64,000 nt of DNA from CAWHOW01 sp963831005 (GTDB lineage Bacteria > Bacteroidota > Bacteroidia > Bacteroidales > CG2-30-32-10): positions 124,001-188,000 of the forward strand of contig CAWHOW010000015.1 in assembly GCA_963831005.1 (NCBI GenBank). Reading direction: 5' to 3'. Positions 27,983-37,482 of the stretch are shown here, in pieces. Below the pieces are notes generated by a model that ran no database searches, had not been told where the DNA came from, and saw only the letters and a program-made list of their open reading frames with translations. The translations under genes were made by a program, and so were the position numbers. Every line of letters begins with the position of its first letter. Within the stretch, counting starts at the first letter, position 1.

Positions 27983-29129
27983 AAACAGTATAACTGCGTT
28001 TCTTCCATTCAAATTTGCTAAACAAGCCAAAACTTGCAGTCAATATTATATAAAAAGGATAAACCACTTGCAAAGGAAAATAAAATAATAATAGTTTCTT
28101 CTGTTTCATGAAAGAAGTGACTCCGAAAAGTATAGGGAAATCAACAACTAACTTTATAATAAACCCGATAAGAAACACAGGGAGAAATGCTTTAGAAAAT
28201 ATGGCTAATGCTGCGCTTGCAATCAGCGATAAATTGAAAAGGAAAACAAGCAAAGCAACCGAAACTATGGCAGCATCTGTATATCCTCTGCTCTTTGATG
28301 CCCATCGCTTTCGCTGATTGATAAAATCCTTCATAGTAGGTTGAGCAGAGGTACAAACAATAGCATCCCTGCATTTGATGAAAGAGATATTTCTTTTAGC
28401 AGTTTTTTTTAATGCAATCATCAAAAAGATGTCATCACCGGAGGTATATTTATTGTTCGCATCATATCCGCCGACTTCAATAAAGGCTTTCTTTTCGTAA
28501 GCAAGGTTTGCACCATTGCACATAACTGGCATTCCTAACTGCATGGCGGCTGCCCCAGAAGCAATAAGACTTAGGAATTCAAGCCCCTGTATTTGCTGAA
28601 ATAAATTTCCTCTTTCAGTAAAGCAAACAGGCCCTGCTATCATAGCGGGTTTATAACGTTCATAATATTCAACAATGGAAGAAATCCAGTTTTCTGTAAC
28701 CCTACAATCGGCATCAGTGGTAATGATAAGGTCGCCGGTTGAGATTTTAATAGCTTCCGAAATAGCCTGCTTTTTACCATGAATATTCTTACCGGAAAGT
28801 TCAATTATTCTGATATTCTTCAATGAAAAATTGCTTATAAAGCTCTTAACAACACCAACAGTGTTATCATCCGATGAATCATCAACAATAATAATTTCAT
28901 AAAGAGGTATGGGAAATGTTTGAGCAATTATGCTCTTAAGACACGCAGTAATATTTTCGCTTTCATTTCGCACAGGCACAATCACCGATACTTTTGTTGA
29001 CACCTTTCCCCCTGCCCATTTCCATGTTCTTATTGAATACCAGCCAAAAGTGTATGTGATTATCAATAGCGCATAACATGCAAACAATGCGAAGAAAGCA
29101 TACATTAATATGTTGCCAAAGAGTATCAA
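27966..29129 (-). CDS. membrane-anchored family 2 glycosyltransferase
   Basis: The 387-residue protein has an N-terminal TM segment, then a GT-A domain: VSVIVPVRNESENI (about 48-61), the EIIIVDDSSDD donor-binding stretch (about 78-88) and TDADCR as DxD (about 138). GGYDANNKYTSGDD follows as the acceptor-binding region, and Q-R-K-R-W is the processive-type QxxRW motif (about 271-275). Two or three C-terminal TM segments follow. It should transfer a sugar from a nucleotide donor to a lipid or glycan at the inner membrane. Its ATG overlaps the stop of the upstream flippase-like gene by 4 bases, so the two are coupled. Confidence 0.88.
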   Translation of the reverse strand: MILFGNILMYAFFALFACYALLIITYTFGWYSIRTWKWAGGKVSTKVSVIVPVRNESENITACLKSIIAQTFPIPLYEIIIVDDSSDDNTVGVVKSFISNFSLKNIRIIELSGKNIHGKKQAISEAIKISTGDLIITTDADCRVTENWISSIVEYYERYKPAMIAGPVCFTERGNLFQQIQGLEFLSLIASGAAAMQLGMPVMCNGANLAYEKKAFIEVGGYDANNKYTSGDDIFLMIALKKTAKRNISFIKCRDAIVCTSAQPTMKDFINQRKRWASKSRGYTDAAIVSVALLVFLFNLSLIASAALAIFSKAFLPVFLIGFIIKLVVDFPILFGVTSFMKQKKLLLFYFPLQVVYPFYIILTASFGLFSKFEWKKRSYTVYGNKD

Positions 29130-30133
29130 TCTTTTCTAAAAAACTTTAGCTTGAAAATTAATAACGCTCCTGCTAATGCAGGAATAGCAAGGTTTATAAG
29201 CCAGAGTATGGTAGAAGCAGCAAGTATTCCCAGATCATTTGCTCCCGTTGGATCATGCATTTCAAAATACATTCCTATAAAATAAACAGCGACCGAACCC
29301 CTTATCCCCAGCTCTGTAAAAGCAAATGTGGGGATAGCAGCCATTACAAGATATATCATAGCTGTCATCATCATTGTTTCACAGAATGGAATCTTCACCC
29401 CAAAAAGAAGCAATAAGAGGTAAAACTGTGCTATGAAAATTACGTATCTGAACAAACTATAAAACAAAACCAGAAGCAATTCCTTTTTTGTAAATAAAGA
29501 AAACACTTCACCGTACTGCTTCACTTTATCAAGCCTTGCGGGCAAACGGTTCACTACAATGGTCAAAAAAGAAACATTAAAGAATAACAGAAGAATTAAT
29601 ACTACCATTACAACAACTATCATCAATAAGCCATAGAAATAATCTTCCTGCGTAGAGCCGGGGTTAATATATTCGCTGGCAAAGAACAGGAATCCAACTG
29701 CCCCGGCAAGTATAGTTACCAGCAACTGACTGAAATTACCGAGTATAGTAATAACAACCGCTTTCCATCTGTCTGCTTTTTCGAGCACGAATACCCTTCC
29801 GGCAAATTCCCCAATCCTGTTGGGTGTGAATATGCTTACAGTTATTCCTGTTAATACTGCAATTAAGGATTTAATGAATGATACATTTTCGATTTTCTTT
29901 ATAAGATATTTCCACTTGACTGATTCTATGCCCCAGTTAAGGAACATAAGAAGGAAAACGGAGATCAATACAGAAATGAAAGTGCTTGTATTAATAGATT
30001 TAAAAGATCGGAACGTATCCCCTATATTCACTTTAACAAACATGCGCCAATAAATATACAGGCAGGCCACTGTAATTACAACAAGCTTGATAAGAAGACT
30101 GTATAATTTATGTACTTTTGCTTTGTTATACAT
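29126..30133 (-). CDS. lysylphosphatidylglycerol synthase TM-region/UPF0104-like flippase protein
   Basis: The 335-residue protein has about eight TM helices. It carries the family's conserved features: a hydrophobic N-terminus with YWRMF, TPNRIGEFAGRVFVLEKADRWKAV (about 105-128) and FAFTELGIRGSVAVYF in the second half. Members lacking the catalytic synthase domain are thought to move lipid-linked molecules across the inner membrane. It is the first gene of a three-gene overlapping operon with the GT2 and TPR membrane proteins. It is divergent from ruvC with only 6 bases between the two ATG codons, so their promoters must lie within each other's coding regions or transcripts start leaderless. 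Confidence 0.85.
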   Translation of the reverse strand: MYNKAKVHKLYSLLIKLVVITVACLYIYWRMFVKVNIGDTFRSFKSINTSTFISVLISVFLLMFLNWGIESVKWKYLIKKIENVSFIKSLIAVLTGITVSIFTPNRIGEFAGRVFVLEKADRWKAVVITILGNFSQLLVTILAGAVGFLFFASEYINPGSTQEDYFYGLLMIVVVMVVLILLLFFNVSFLTIVVNRLPARLDKVKQYGEVFSLFTKKELLLVLFYSLFRYVIFIAQFYLLLLLFGVKIPFCETMMMTAMIYLVMAAIPTFAFTELGIRGSVAVYFIGMYFEMHDPTGANDLGILAASTILWLINLAIPALAGALLIFKLKFFRKD

Positions 30134-30139
30134 TTCTAA

Positions 30140-30691
30140 ATGGCTGAACGTATTATTTTAGGCATAGACCCGGGCACCAACATAATGGGCTATGGTTTGA
30201 TAATTGACAAAGGTAAGTCAATTGAATTAATTAAGATGGATGTTATCAAACTTAACAAGATAGAAAACCAGCCATTAAAACTTAAAATGATATTTGAAAC
30301 TACGCTAGGGCTTATTGATACGCATAAGCCTGATGAGTTTTCTATTGAAGCTCCTTTTTACGGTAAAAATGTGCAGTCGATGTTAAAGCTGGGCAGGGCG
30401 CAGGGTGTTGCAATGGCTGCTGCTTTGTTTCGCTCCGTTCCTATTTTTGAATATTCTCCAAAGAAAATAAAACAATCCATTACAGGTAATGGTAATGCAT
30501 CCAAGGAACAGGTTGCAGCCATGCTATTTACTCTTTTAAAATATAAGGATGCTCCAAAATATTTAGATGCAACAGATGGTCTAGCTGTTGCAGTTTGTCA
30601 TTATTTCCAGAAAAGTCCTTCTAATGAAGGAACAAAATATTCAGGGTGGAAATCGTTTCTTACCAATAACCCTGAGAGGCTGTTGAAGTAA
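30140..30691 (+). CDS. ruvC: crossover junction endodeoxyribonuclease RuvC
   Basis: RuvC cuts Holliday junctions made during recombination, working with RuvAB. The 183-residue protein has the acidic active-site residues in GIDPGTNIMGYG (D10), SIEAPFYG (E70) and YLDATDGLAVA (D143 and D146). Its length is normal. The 3' end overlaps the convergent rnr gene by 32 bases. RuvA and RuvB are not in the window. Confidence 0.96.
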   Translation: MAERIILGIDPGTNIMGYGLIIDKGKSIELIKMDVIKLNKIENQPLKLKMIFETTLGLIDTHKPDEFSIEAPFYGKNVQSMLKLGRAQGVAMAAALFRSVPIFEYSPKKIKQSITGNGNASKEQVAAMLFTLLKYKDAPKYLDATDGLAVAVCHYFQKSPSNEGTKYSGWKSFLTNNPERLLK

Positions 30692-32852
30692 CTATATTAT
30701 CAGCAAATTCGAAATCCAGTTGCTTTCGTGAAAGATTGGCACGTTTGACAATAATCTTCACTTTATCACCCAACTTGTAAGTAGTGCCGTTTCTCTGTCC
30801 TATAACGCAATAGTTATCTTCATCAAGATAATAGTAGTCGTCTTTAAGGTCGCGGAGGGAAACCATTCCTTCGCACTTATTGTCGGCAACCTCGACAAAG
30901 AGACCCCATTTACTAACGCCTGATATAACACCATCGAATTGCTGACCTATCTTATCCATAAGGAATTCAACCTGCTTATACTTAATGGAAGCCCTTTCGG
31001 CATCGGCAGCACGTTTCTCCATCTGCGAAGCATACTTACATTTTTCTTCAATATCATTTTTATTTGCAGAAGGCAGTTTATTCAGGTAATCGAACAATAA
31101 ACGATGAACCATAAGGTCGGGATAACGACGGATAGGAGAAGTGAAATGTGTGTAGTAATCAAACATTAGTCCGTAATGGCCCACATTGTCGGAAGTATAA
31201 TACGCCTTTGCCATAGTGCGGATGGCAAGGTTCTCTATCATATTCTGTTCGCCTTTGCCGGTAACATCATGCAGCAGCTTATTAAAAGAATCGATGGTGC
31301 TTTTGCGCGAAGTGATCTTCATGCGGTATCCGAGCTTGCTAACGAATTGCGAAAAGGTATTCAACTTCTCGGGATTTGGTTCGTCGTGTACACGATAAAC
31401 AAAGGTCTTGGGCGTTTCTTCCTTTTTCTTCTTTCCAACAAATTCAGCAACCTTGCGATTGGCAAGGAGCATAAAATCTTCAATCAACTTGTTTGAATCC
31501 TTGTATTCCTTAATGTAAACACTTAACGGCTTGCCTTTTTCATCCAACTTGAATTTTACTTCAGTGGTTTCGAAAGCAATGGAACCGTTCTTGAACCTTG
31601 CCTCACGAAGAATTACAGCCAGCTTGTTCAGTTGAAGCAATTCTTTTGAATAATCCCCTTCGCCTGTTTCGAGTATCTTTTGCGCTTCATCGTAATTGAA
31701 CCTTCGATTGGAATTAATGATGGTCTTGCCAAACCACTGGTTAAGTATCTCGGCTTTATCGTTCAGCTCGAACACAGCGGAGAAGGTGAGCTTATCGGTG
31801 TGGGGAGAAAGGGAACAAAGTCCGTTAGATAAATGCTCTGGAAGCATGGGAATAACCCTGTCAACAAGGTAAACAGAAGTACCGCGCTCGTAACCTTCTT
31901 GGTCGATAGCGTTGCCGGGCTTTACATAATGTGAAACATCGGCTATATGAACGCCCACTTCGTAATTGCCGTTGGGCAGCCATGAAATAGACAAGGCATC
32001 ATCAAAATCTTTGGCATCCTCGGGGTCGATGGTAATAGTGACAACATCCCTGAAATCCCTGCGTTTGCTTATTTCGTTAGCTGTAATGGTATCCGGTATC
32101 CTCTTTGCTTCATCCTCAGCTTCTTTTGGAAAAGACAATGGAAAGCCGAATTCGGCAAGAATGGAATTCATTTCAACATTGTTATCGCCGGGCTTACCCA
32201 ACACATGAACAATCTTGCCAAAGGGATTCTTGGCTGATTGTGGCCATTCGGTTATTTCAACCAATACTTTCTCCCCGTCTTTAGCCCCGTTGAGGTTTTC
32301 GGTGGGGATAAAAATATCAACAGGCATGGAGTTATTATCGGGAAGTATAAAAGCGAACTTGCCCGACATTCTTACTATTCCTACAAATTTCGACTTAGCC
32401 CTTTCGATTATCTCTACTATCTCCCCTTCTGTTTGCCGCGATTTACGTTTGGGGAATACAAATACTTTAACCTTGTCGCCATTAAGCGCTTTATTGGTGT
32501 TGTTTGGCATGATTACCACGTCTTCTGCAAGTTCGTCGGTAATGATAAAAGCCTTGCCCGAGGGTTTCATATCCACTATACCCGTGATGTAGGATTTGGT
32601 GGAGCCGTGAAACTTAACCATGGCGGGATTTATCTGGTACTTGCCCCTGCCCACTTGTTTAAGGGCATCCCTACCCACAAGGTCGCCAAGCAGAACATTG
32701 AGCAATTGCTTGTTTCCAAGGTCGCTGATGGACAACTGATGCGCCAGCTGCTTATAATTAAATGATTGGTTAGGGTTATTGGCGAATATCTTAAGTATAT
32801 CGTTTACCAGCTCGTTTTGCGTATTAACTTTCTTCTTCTTTTTATGTCCCAT
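30660..32852 (-). CDS. rnr: ribonuclease R
   Basis: RNase R is a 3'-to-5' exoribonuclease that degrades structured RNA. The 730-residue protein has a lysine-rich start and a winged-helix-like N-terminal part (about 10-75). Two cold-shock-type OB domains follow (about 80-220). The RNB catalytic domain (about 255-580) includes the DPEDAKDFDDALS magnesium-binding motif and HFTSPIRRYPDL. A C-terminal S1 domain (about 640-720) starts at FDGVISGVSKWGLFVEV. The ATG start (MGHKKKKKVNTQ) fits the family. Confidence 0.95.
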   Translation of the reverse strand: MGHKKKKKVNTQNELVNDILKIFANNPNQSFNYKQLAHQLSISDLGNKQLLNVLLGDLVGRDALKQVGRGKYQINPAMVKFHGSTKSYITGIVDMKPSGKAFIITDELAEDVVIMPNNTNKALNGDKVKVFVFPKRKSRQTEGEIVEIIERAKSKFVGIVRMSGKFAFILPDNNSMPVDIFIPTENLNGAKDGEKVLVEITEWPQSAKNPFGKIVHVLGKPGDNNVEMNSILAEFGFPLSFPKEAEDEAKRIPDTITANEISKRRDFRDVVTITIDPEDAKDFDDALSISWLPNGNYEVGVHIADVSHYVKPGNAIDQEGYERGTSVYLVDRVIPMLPEHLSNGLCSLSPHTDKLTFSAVFELNDKAEILNQWFGKTIINSNRRFNYDEAQKILETGEGDYSKELLQLNKLAVILREARFKNGSIAFETTEVKFKLDEKGKPLSVYIKEYKDSNKLIEDFMLLANRKVAEFVGKKKKEETPKTFVYRVHDEPNPEKLNTFSQFVSKLGYRMKITSRKSTIDSFNKLLHDVTGKGEQNMIENLAIRTMAKAYYTSDNVGHYGLMFDYYTHFTSPIRRYPDLMVHRLLFDYLNKLPSANKNDIEEKCKYASQMEKRAADAERASIKYKQVEFLMDKIGQQFDGVISGVSKWGLFVEVADNKCEGMVSLRDLKDDYYYLDEDNYCVIGQRNGTTYKLGDKVKIIVKRANLSRKQLDFEFADNIVTSTASQGYW

Positions 32853-33123
32853 GTTTCAGGTATTGCAGATTTTTGTAAAAGTACAAATAATGGAGTACAT
32901 GTGGTTTAGGAGAAATGCCAAATTAACAGAATTAGACTACTGGAAAAATTATCGGTACAGTTGGAATTTGATAGCCTTTAGTATTATTTAACAAAATCTT
33001 TGCACTTTATATTTGTACCTTTGTGGAAATTTAATTATCCTGCATCAAAAGGATAAGTAGTAAGAATGAAACCATTATACTAAAAGGAAAGTTAAAGCGT
33101 TTATTGTTGAGTTTTGAATAGAG

Positions 33124-36100
33124 GTGACTGATAATTACAACATACTCATTAGTAAGCTTGATGAATTTATTCGCAAGTACTATAAGAACCAGCTTATTCG
33201 GGGTGGTATTTATAGTGTGAGCGCTTTATTATTGTTTTTTATTACTGTTGCTTTGCTTGAGTATGTGGGGCATTTTGGTATTTCCACTCGCTCGGTGATG
33301 TTTTACTCCTATCTGTTTGTAAACCTTGTTATCATTGTTTATTATTTTGTAATTCCGCTGCTGAAGTTAAACAAGATAGGAAAAATAATCTCGCACGAGC
33401 AAGCTGCAGAAATCATAGGCAGGCATTTTTCCGATGTAAAGGATAAGCTCATTAACACGTTACAACTAAAGAAACTTGAAGATGATAATCTGTCGAACAC
33501 ATCACTTATAAGGGCTAGTATCGACCAGAAGATATTTCAACTGAAACCCGTTCCTTTCAGTCTGGCCATTGACCTGAAGAAGAACAGAAAGTATATTAAG
33601 TATGCGGCTATTCCCCTGCTCTTTATCGTGTTTGTGCTATTCGCGGCGCCAAGCATTATAACCGATTCAACGAAAAGGCTTATTCATCACGGGACATTTT
33701 ATGAGAAAGAAGCGCCTTTTCAATTTCAGCTTTTAAATAACAATATGCAGGCTGTTCAGCAGGAGGACTTTCTGCTGAAAGTAAAGCTTACAGGAAATGA
33801 AATTCCCGATAATGTTTTTGTGGATGTGGATGGAAACCAATACCAGTTGCTGAAAGACAATACGGTTAATTTTCATTATAACTTTAAGAACCTACAGAAG
33901 GATGTGAAATTTCAGCTTACAGCTGATGGATTCTCCTCGAAAGAATATGAAATAAATGTGCTGCCAAAACCAATCATCCTTAATTTTGATGTGGACCTCT
34001 CCTACCCTGCTTATATCAATAAAAAAGACGAATCGCTACAGAATACCGGCGACCTAGTGGTTCCTGAAGGCACTGTAATTAAATGGCATTTCCTTACAAG
34101 AGATGTGCGTAATATAGGTTTGAGGTTCAAAGACAAATTGGTGAAGTCGGAAAATATGAATGAGAACAGTTTTTCGTATGCGTCTATGTTTAAGAACAGT
34201 CAGAATTATACAATAGTTCCGAGCAATGAACATCTTGTGAATAAAGATTCCTTGACATATACTATTAGTGTGATCCCTGATGCTTATCCCACCATCAAAG
34301 TAGTTGAATTTAAAGACAGTGTTTTTGAAAACCACAGGTATTTCAAGGGAATGATAAAGGATGATTATGGTTTCACGGCCCTTACTTTTAATTACAGGAA
34401 ACTGAATGGAGCGGATTCATTGCTTGCTAAAAAGCCTGAAATAAAGATTGTGACAATTAATAAAAACACAACGCAGCAGGAGTTCTATTATTATATTGAT
34501 TTCAGTGCTATTGCCACAAACCCTGGCGATGAATATGAATATTACTTTGAAGTTTGGGATAATGATGGAGTAAACGGAAGCAAAGCTACCCGTTCACAGA
34601 ACCTGGTTTATAAGCTTCCAACACAGGAGGAACTTGATAAAAAAACTGATAAATCAAATGACCAGATAAAGAATGATCTGAATCAATCTATTACCGAAGC
34701 CAAGCAATTGCAGAAGCAAATAGAAGATTTTAATAAAAAACTAATTGATAAGAACACACTGACATGGCAGGATAAGAAAGACCTGCAGGACATGCTTGAT
34801 AAACAATTGAAGCTGCAAGATAAGATTGACCAGGTTCAGAAAGAAAACAGTGAAAAAACGCAAAGAGAAAACCAGTTTAACAAGCCCGATGAAGAATTGC
34901 TGAAGAAACAAGAAGAACTAAACAAGCTCTTTAATGAACTGATGACCGATGAGATGAAGGAGATGTTCAAAAAACTGCAGGATATGCTGGATAAACTGGA
35001 CAAGAATAAAGTTGCCGAGATGCTTGATAAAATGAAGCTTTCCAATAAAGACCTTGAAAAGCAACTGGATCGTAATCTGGAACTTTTCAAACAATTGGAA
35101 TTTGAAAAGAAACTTACTGAATCTATTAATAAGCTTGACTCCTTATCTAAAAAGCAGGATAATCTTTCAAAAGAAACAGAGAAAAAGGATGCAAAAAATA
35201 ATAATGAAGATTTAAAAAATAAGCAACAAGAGTTGAATAAAAACTTTGAGAATATTCAACAGGACCTGAAGGATGCTGAAAAGAAGAATCAGGAGTTGCA
35301 GGAGCCAAATAAATTTGATAGCACAAGTAAAGAGCAGAACAATATTAAACAGGATATGAAAAATAGCCTGGACAACCTGAATAACAAGAAAAATAGTAAA
35401 GCTTCACAGTCGCAGAAAAAGGCAGCGCAGGATATGCAGGACCTTGAGCAGAAATTGTCGGATATGCAACAGGAAGAGAGCCAGGAAAGCCAGAGTGAAG
35501 ATATAAACAGCCTCAGACAGATACTTGAAAACTTAATTAAAGCTTCTTTCGACCAGGAAAACCTGATGGACGAACTTGCAGATACAAAGACTTCGGACCC
35601 TAAGTACATCAGTGTTATGCAGGATCAGAAAAACCTGCAAAACGATCTGCAAATGATAGAAGATTCGTTGTTCGCACTGAGTAAGCGGCAAATGCAGATT
35701 GAATCCTTTGTGAATAAAGAAATAAGTAAAATAAACGACGATGTTGACAAGTCGCTTGCGGCCCTCTCCGCAAGAAACATCAGTACCGGCAAGTCGAAGC
35801 AGCAATCTGCTATGACATCAATAAACAACCTTGCTCTTATGCTTTCAGAAACATTAAATGCAATGAAGGAACAACAACAGCAGGGTAAGCCGGGTGCCGG
35901 AAAATGTAGTAAACCGGGTGGCCAATGCAGCAAACCGGGTAGTGGCAAACCCTCATTCAAATCAATGCAGCAAATGCAAGAGCAATTGAACAAGGATATG
36001 GAGAGTTTAAAGAATGGTAAGAATCCGAATGGAAAAGAGGGAGGGGAAGCAATGAGCGAGGAATTGGCTAAATTAGCTGCAGAACAGGCAGCTATAAGGA

Positions 36101-36477
36101 AGCAATTACAGGAATTGGAGGAAGAGCTTAAAAAGGAAGGACAAACCAATACGGGTGGGTTAAATGGTATTCAGAATAAAATGGAAGAAACGGAAACAGA
36201 TCTTGTGAATAAAATTATAAATAATGAAACGATTAAACGTCAGAAAGAAATTTTAACAAGGTTGCTAGAGTCTGAAAAGGCTCAAAAAGAAAGGGAATTG
36301 GATGAAAAAAGAGAATCTCATGAAGCAAAAAATGAAAATATTAGTAACCCTGCGAAGATTTTAGAGTATAATAGTATAAAAATAAAGGAAGTTGAATTGT
36401 TAAAAACGGTTCCCCCTTCTTTAAAATCTTTTTACAAGAGTAAAGTTAATGAATATTTTTATAATTTTGAGGACTAG
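33124..36477 (+). CDS. DUF4175 family large membrane-anchored coiled-coil protein
   Basis: The 1117-residue protein starts with GTG at 33124. It has two N-terminal TM segments (about 28-48 and 55-77) and a third near 160-178, then a periplasmic beta-rich region (about 190-500). A very long Lys/Glu/Gln-rich coiled coil (about 515-800) follows, and a Gly/Pro/Lys linker with KPGAGKCSKPGGQCSKPG (about 915-945) and another coiled coil complete it. This is the DUF4175 architecture known only from Bacteroidota; its function is unknown. It leads a cluster with an ATP-binding protein, ybeY and mnmG. TATATTTG (33008) and TACCTTTG (33016) upstream are possible -7 boxes, but neither has a well-placed TTG. 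Confidence 0.88.
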   Translation: MTDNYNILISKLDEFIRKYYKNQLIRGGIYSVSALLLFFITVALLEYVGHFGISTRSVMFYSYLFVNLVIIVYYFVIPLLKLNKIGKIISHEQAAEIIGRHFSDVKDKLINTLQLKKLEDDNLSNTSLIRASIDQKIFQLKPVPFSLAIDLKKNRKYIKYAAIPLLFIVFVLFAAPSIITDSTKRLIHHGTFYEKEAPFQFQLLNNNMQAVQQEDFLLKVKLTGNEIPDNVFVDVDGNQYQLLKDNTVNFHYNFKNLQKDVKFQLTADGFSSKEYEINVLPKPIILNFDVDLSYPAYINKKDESLQNTGDLVVPEGTVIKWHFLTRDVRNIGLRFKDKLVKSENMNENSFSYASMFKNSQNYTIVPSNEHLVNKDSLTYTISVIPDAYPTIKVVEFKDSVFENHRYFKGMIKDDYGFTALTFNYRKLNGADSLLAKKPEIKIVTINKNTTQQEFYYYIDFSAIATNPGDEYEYYFEVWDNDGVNGSKATRSQNLVYKLPTQEELDKKTDKSNDQIKNDLNQSITEAKQLQKQIEDFNKKLIDKNTLTWQDKKDLQDMLDKQLKLQDKIDQVQKENSEKTQRENQFNKPDEELLKKQEELNKLFNELMTDEMKEMFKKLQDMLDKLDKNKVAEMLDKMKLSNKDLEKQLDRNLELFKQLEFEKKLTESINKLDSLSKKQDNLSKETEKKDAKNNNEDLKNKQQELNKNFENIQQDLKDAEKKNQELQEPNKFDSTSKEQNNIKQDMKNSLDNLNNKKNSKASQSQKKAAQDMQDLEQKLSDMQQEESQESQSEDINSLRQILENLIKASFDQENLMDELADTKTSDPKYISVMQDQKNLQNDLQMIEDSLFALSKRQMQIESFVNKEISKINDDVDKSLAALSARNISTGKSKQQSAMTSINNLALMLSETLNAMKEQQQQGKPGAGKCSKPGGQCSKPGSGKPSFKSMQQMQEQLNKDMESLKNGKNPNGKEGGEAMSEELAKLAAEQAAIRKQLQELEEELKKEGQTNTGGLNGIQNKMEETETDLVNKIINNETIKRQKEILTRLLESEKAQKERELDEKRESHEAKNENISNPAKILEYNSIKIKEVELLKTVPPSLKSFYKSKVNEYFYNFED

Positions 36478-36489
36478 GAGCATGTAATT

Positions 36490-37005
36490 ATGATATCAGA
36501 TAAACTACAATTAATATTTCCCTCTATACCTGAAAACATTCATCAGGTAGAAAAATTTGTAGAAGATATTTGCGATGAATATAATATCAACAATACTTAT
36601 TTTGGAAATATACTGGTTGCCCTGACCGAGGCAGTAGAAAATGCAATGGTTCATGGAAACAAAAAGAATCCTTCAAAAAACGTTGAGATAATTTTTGTTT
36701 CAAAACCTGAAGGACTCTCGTTTACTATTAAGGATGAAGGCGATGGTTTCGATATTAATCAAATTCCAGACCCTACTGATTTAAATGTAAATCCTGAAGA
36801 AGTAAAAGGGCGAGGCATTTTTCTTATTAAATCTTTGGCTGACGAAGTTAACTTTTTGCCTAAAGGAAAAGGAGTTGAAATCCTATTTAAAACCTCTAGC
36901 ATAAACAATGAAATAGCTGTTGACAGGATCAATCAACTGAAGAGTTATTCCGGTACCAAAGAAACCTCTACCTCGCATAACAACGACCGAAAGTCGTCTT
37001 TATAG
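36490..37005 (+). CDS. RsbW-like ATP-binding (HATPase) protein
   Basis: The 171-residue single-domain protein carries the GHKL ATPase boxes. The N-box is ALTEAVENAMVHGNKKN (about 45-61), the G1-box is DEGDGFD (about 84-90), and the G2-box is GRGIFLIKSLADEV (about 105-118). There is no sensor or phospho-acceptor domain, so it resembles anti-sigma factor serine kinases of the RsbW/SpoIIAB type. It lies 12 bases after the DUF4175 gene and 26 bases before ybeY, an order conserved in the phylum. No partner anti-anti-sigma or sigma factor is visible here. Confidence 0.88.
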   Translation: MISDKLQLIFPSIPENIHQVEKFVEDICDEYNINNTYFGNILVALTEAVENAMVHGNKKNPSKNVEIIFVSKPEGLSFTIKDEGDGFDINQIPDPTDLNVNPEEVKGRGIFLIKSLADEVNFLPKGKGVEILFKTSSINNEIAVDRINQLKSYSGTKETSTSHNNDRKSSL

Positions 37006-37031
37006 CGCCAATCAATTAATATACGTATTCG

Positions 37032-37478
37032 ATGCATACTGCAACGATTAGTTATTATGCTGAAAATATTTCTTTCCGCCTTAAAAACAAGAAGCTAATA
37101 TCTGACTGGATAAAACAAGTAATTCTACTTGAAAAGAGAAAATTGCGATCTGTTTCTTTTGTTTTTTGCAATGACGAGTACCTATTGAAACTTAACCAAA
37201 CCTATTTAAAACATCAGACGCTTACAGATATTATTACTTTTGATTATAATGAGAAGGATAATATTTCCGGAGATATCTTTATAAGTATTGAGCGAGTTAA
37301 ATACAATGCGAAAATATTCAGTAATTCATTTATTGATGAATTGCACAGGGTGATGATACATGGAATAATCCATTTATTAGGATATAATGACAATAAAAGC
37401 TCTGAAAAGCTTGCTATGAGGGCTAAAGAGGATATTTGCCTTTCAATATTGAGCAAGGTTGTTTCACGTGAAACATGA
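37032..37478 (+). CDS. ybeY: rRNA maturation endoribonuclease YbeY
   Basis: YbeY is a zinc-dependent endoribonuclease for 16S rRNA 3' maturation and ribosome quality control. The 148-residue protein has the family block H110-G-I-I-H114-L-L-G-Y-N-D120. The third His of the classic HGxLHLxGYDH motif is replaced by Asp/Asn, which is common in Bacteroidota homologues. TDIITFDYNE and the ISIERVKYNA segment also fit. The last codons (Val-Ser-Arg-Glu-Thr-stop) are written by a perfect parS site, so the protein end is constrained by that DNA element. Confidence 0.92.
   Translation: MHTATISYYAENISFRLKNKKLISDWIKQVILLEKRKLRSVSFVFCNDEYLLKLNQTYLKHQTLTDIITFDYNEKDNISGDIFISIERVKYNAKIFSNSFIDELHRVMIHGIIHLLGYNDNKSSEKLAMRAKEDICLSILSKVVSRET
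37460..37475. promoter_or_regulatory. parS: parS site 1 (ParB-binding centromere site)
   Basis: TGTTTCACGTGAAACA is identical to the 16-bp palindromic chromosomal parS consensus. ParB loads at parS to spread, bridge DNA and recruit SMC, and parS sites lie near oriC in most bacteria. This site overlaps the last codons of ybeY and sits 7 bases before the mnmG ATG. Confidence 0.93.
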
Positions 37479-37482
37479 TTTT

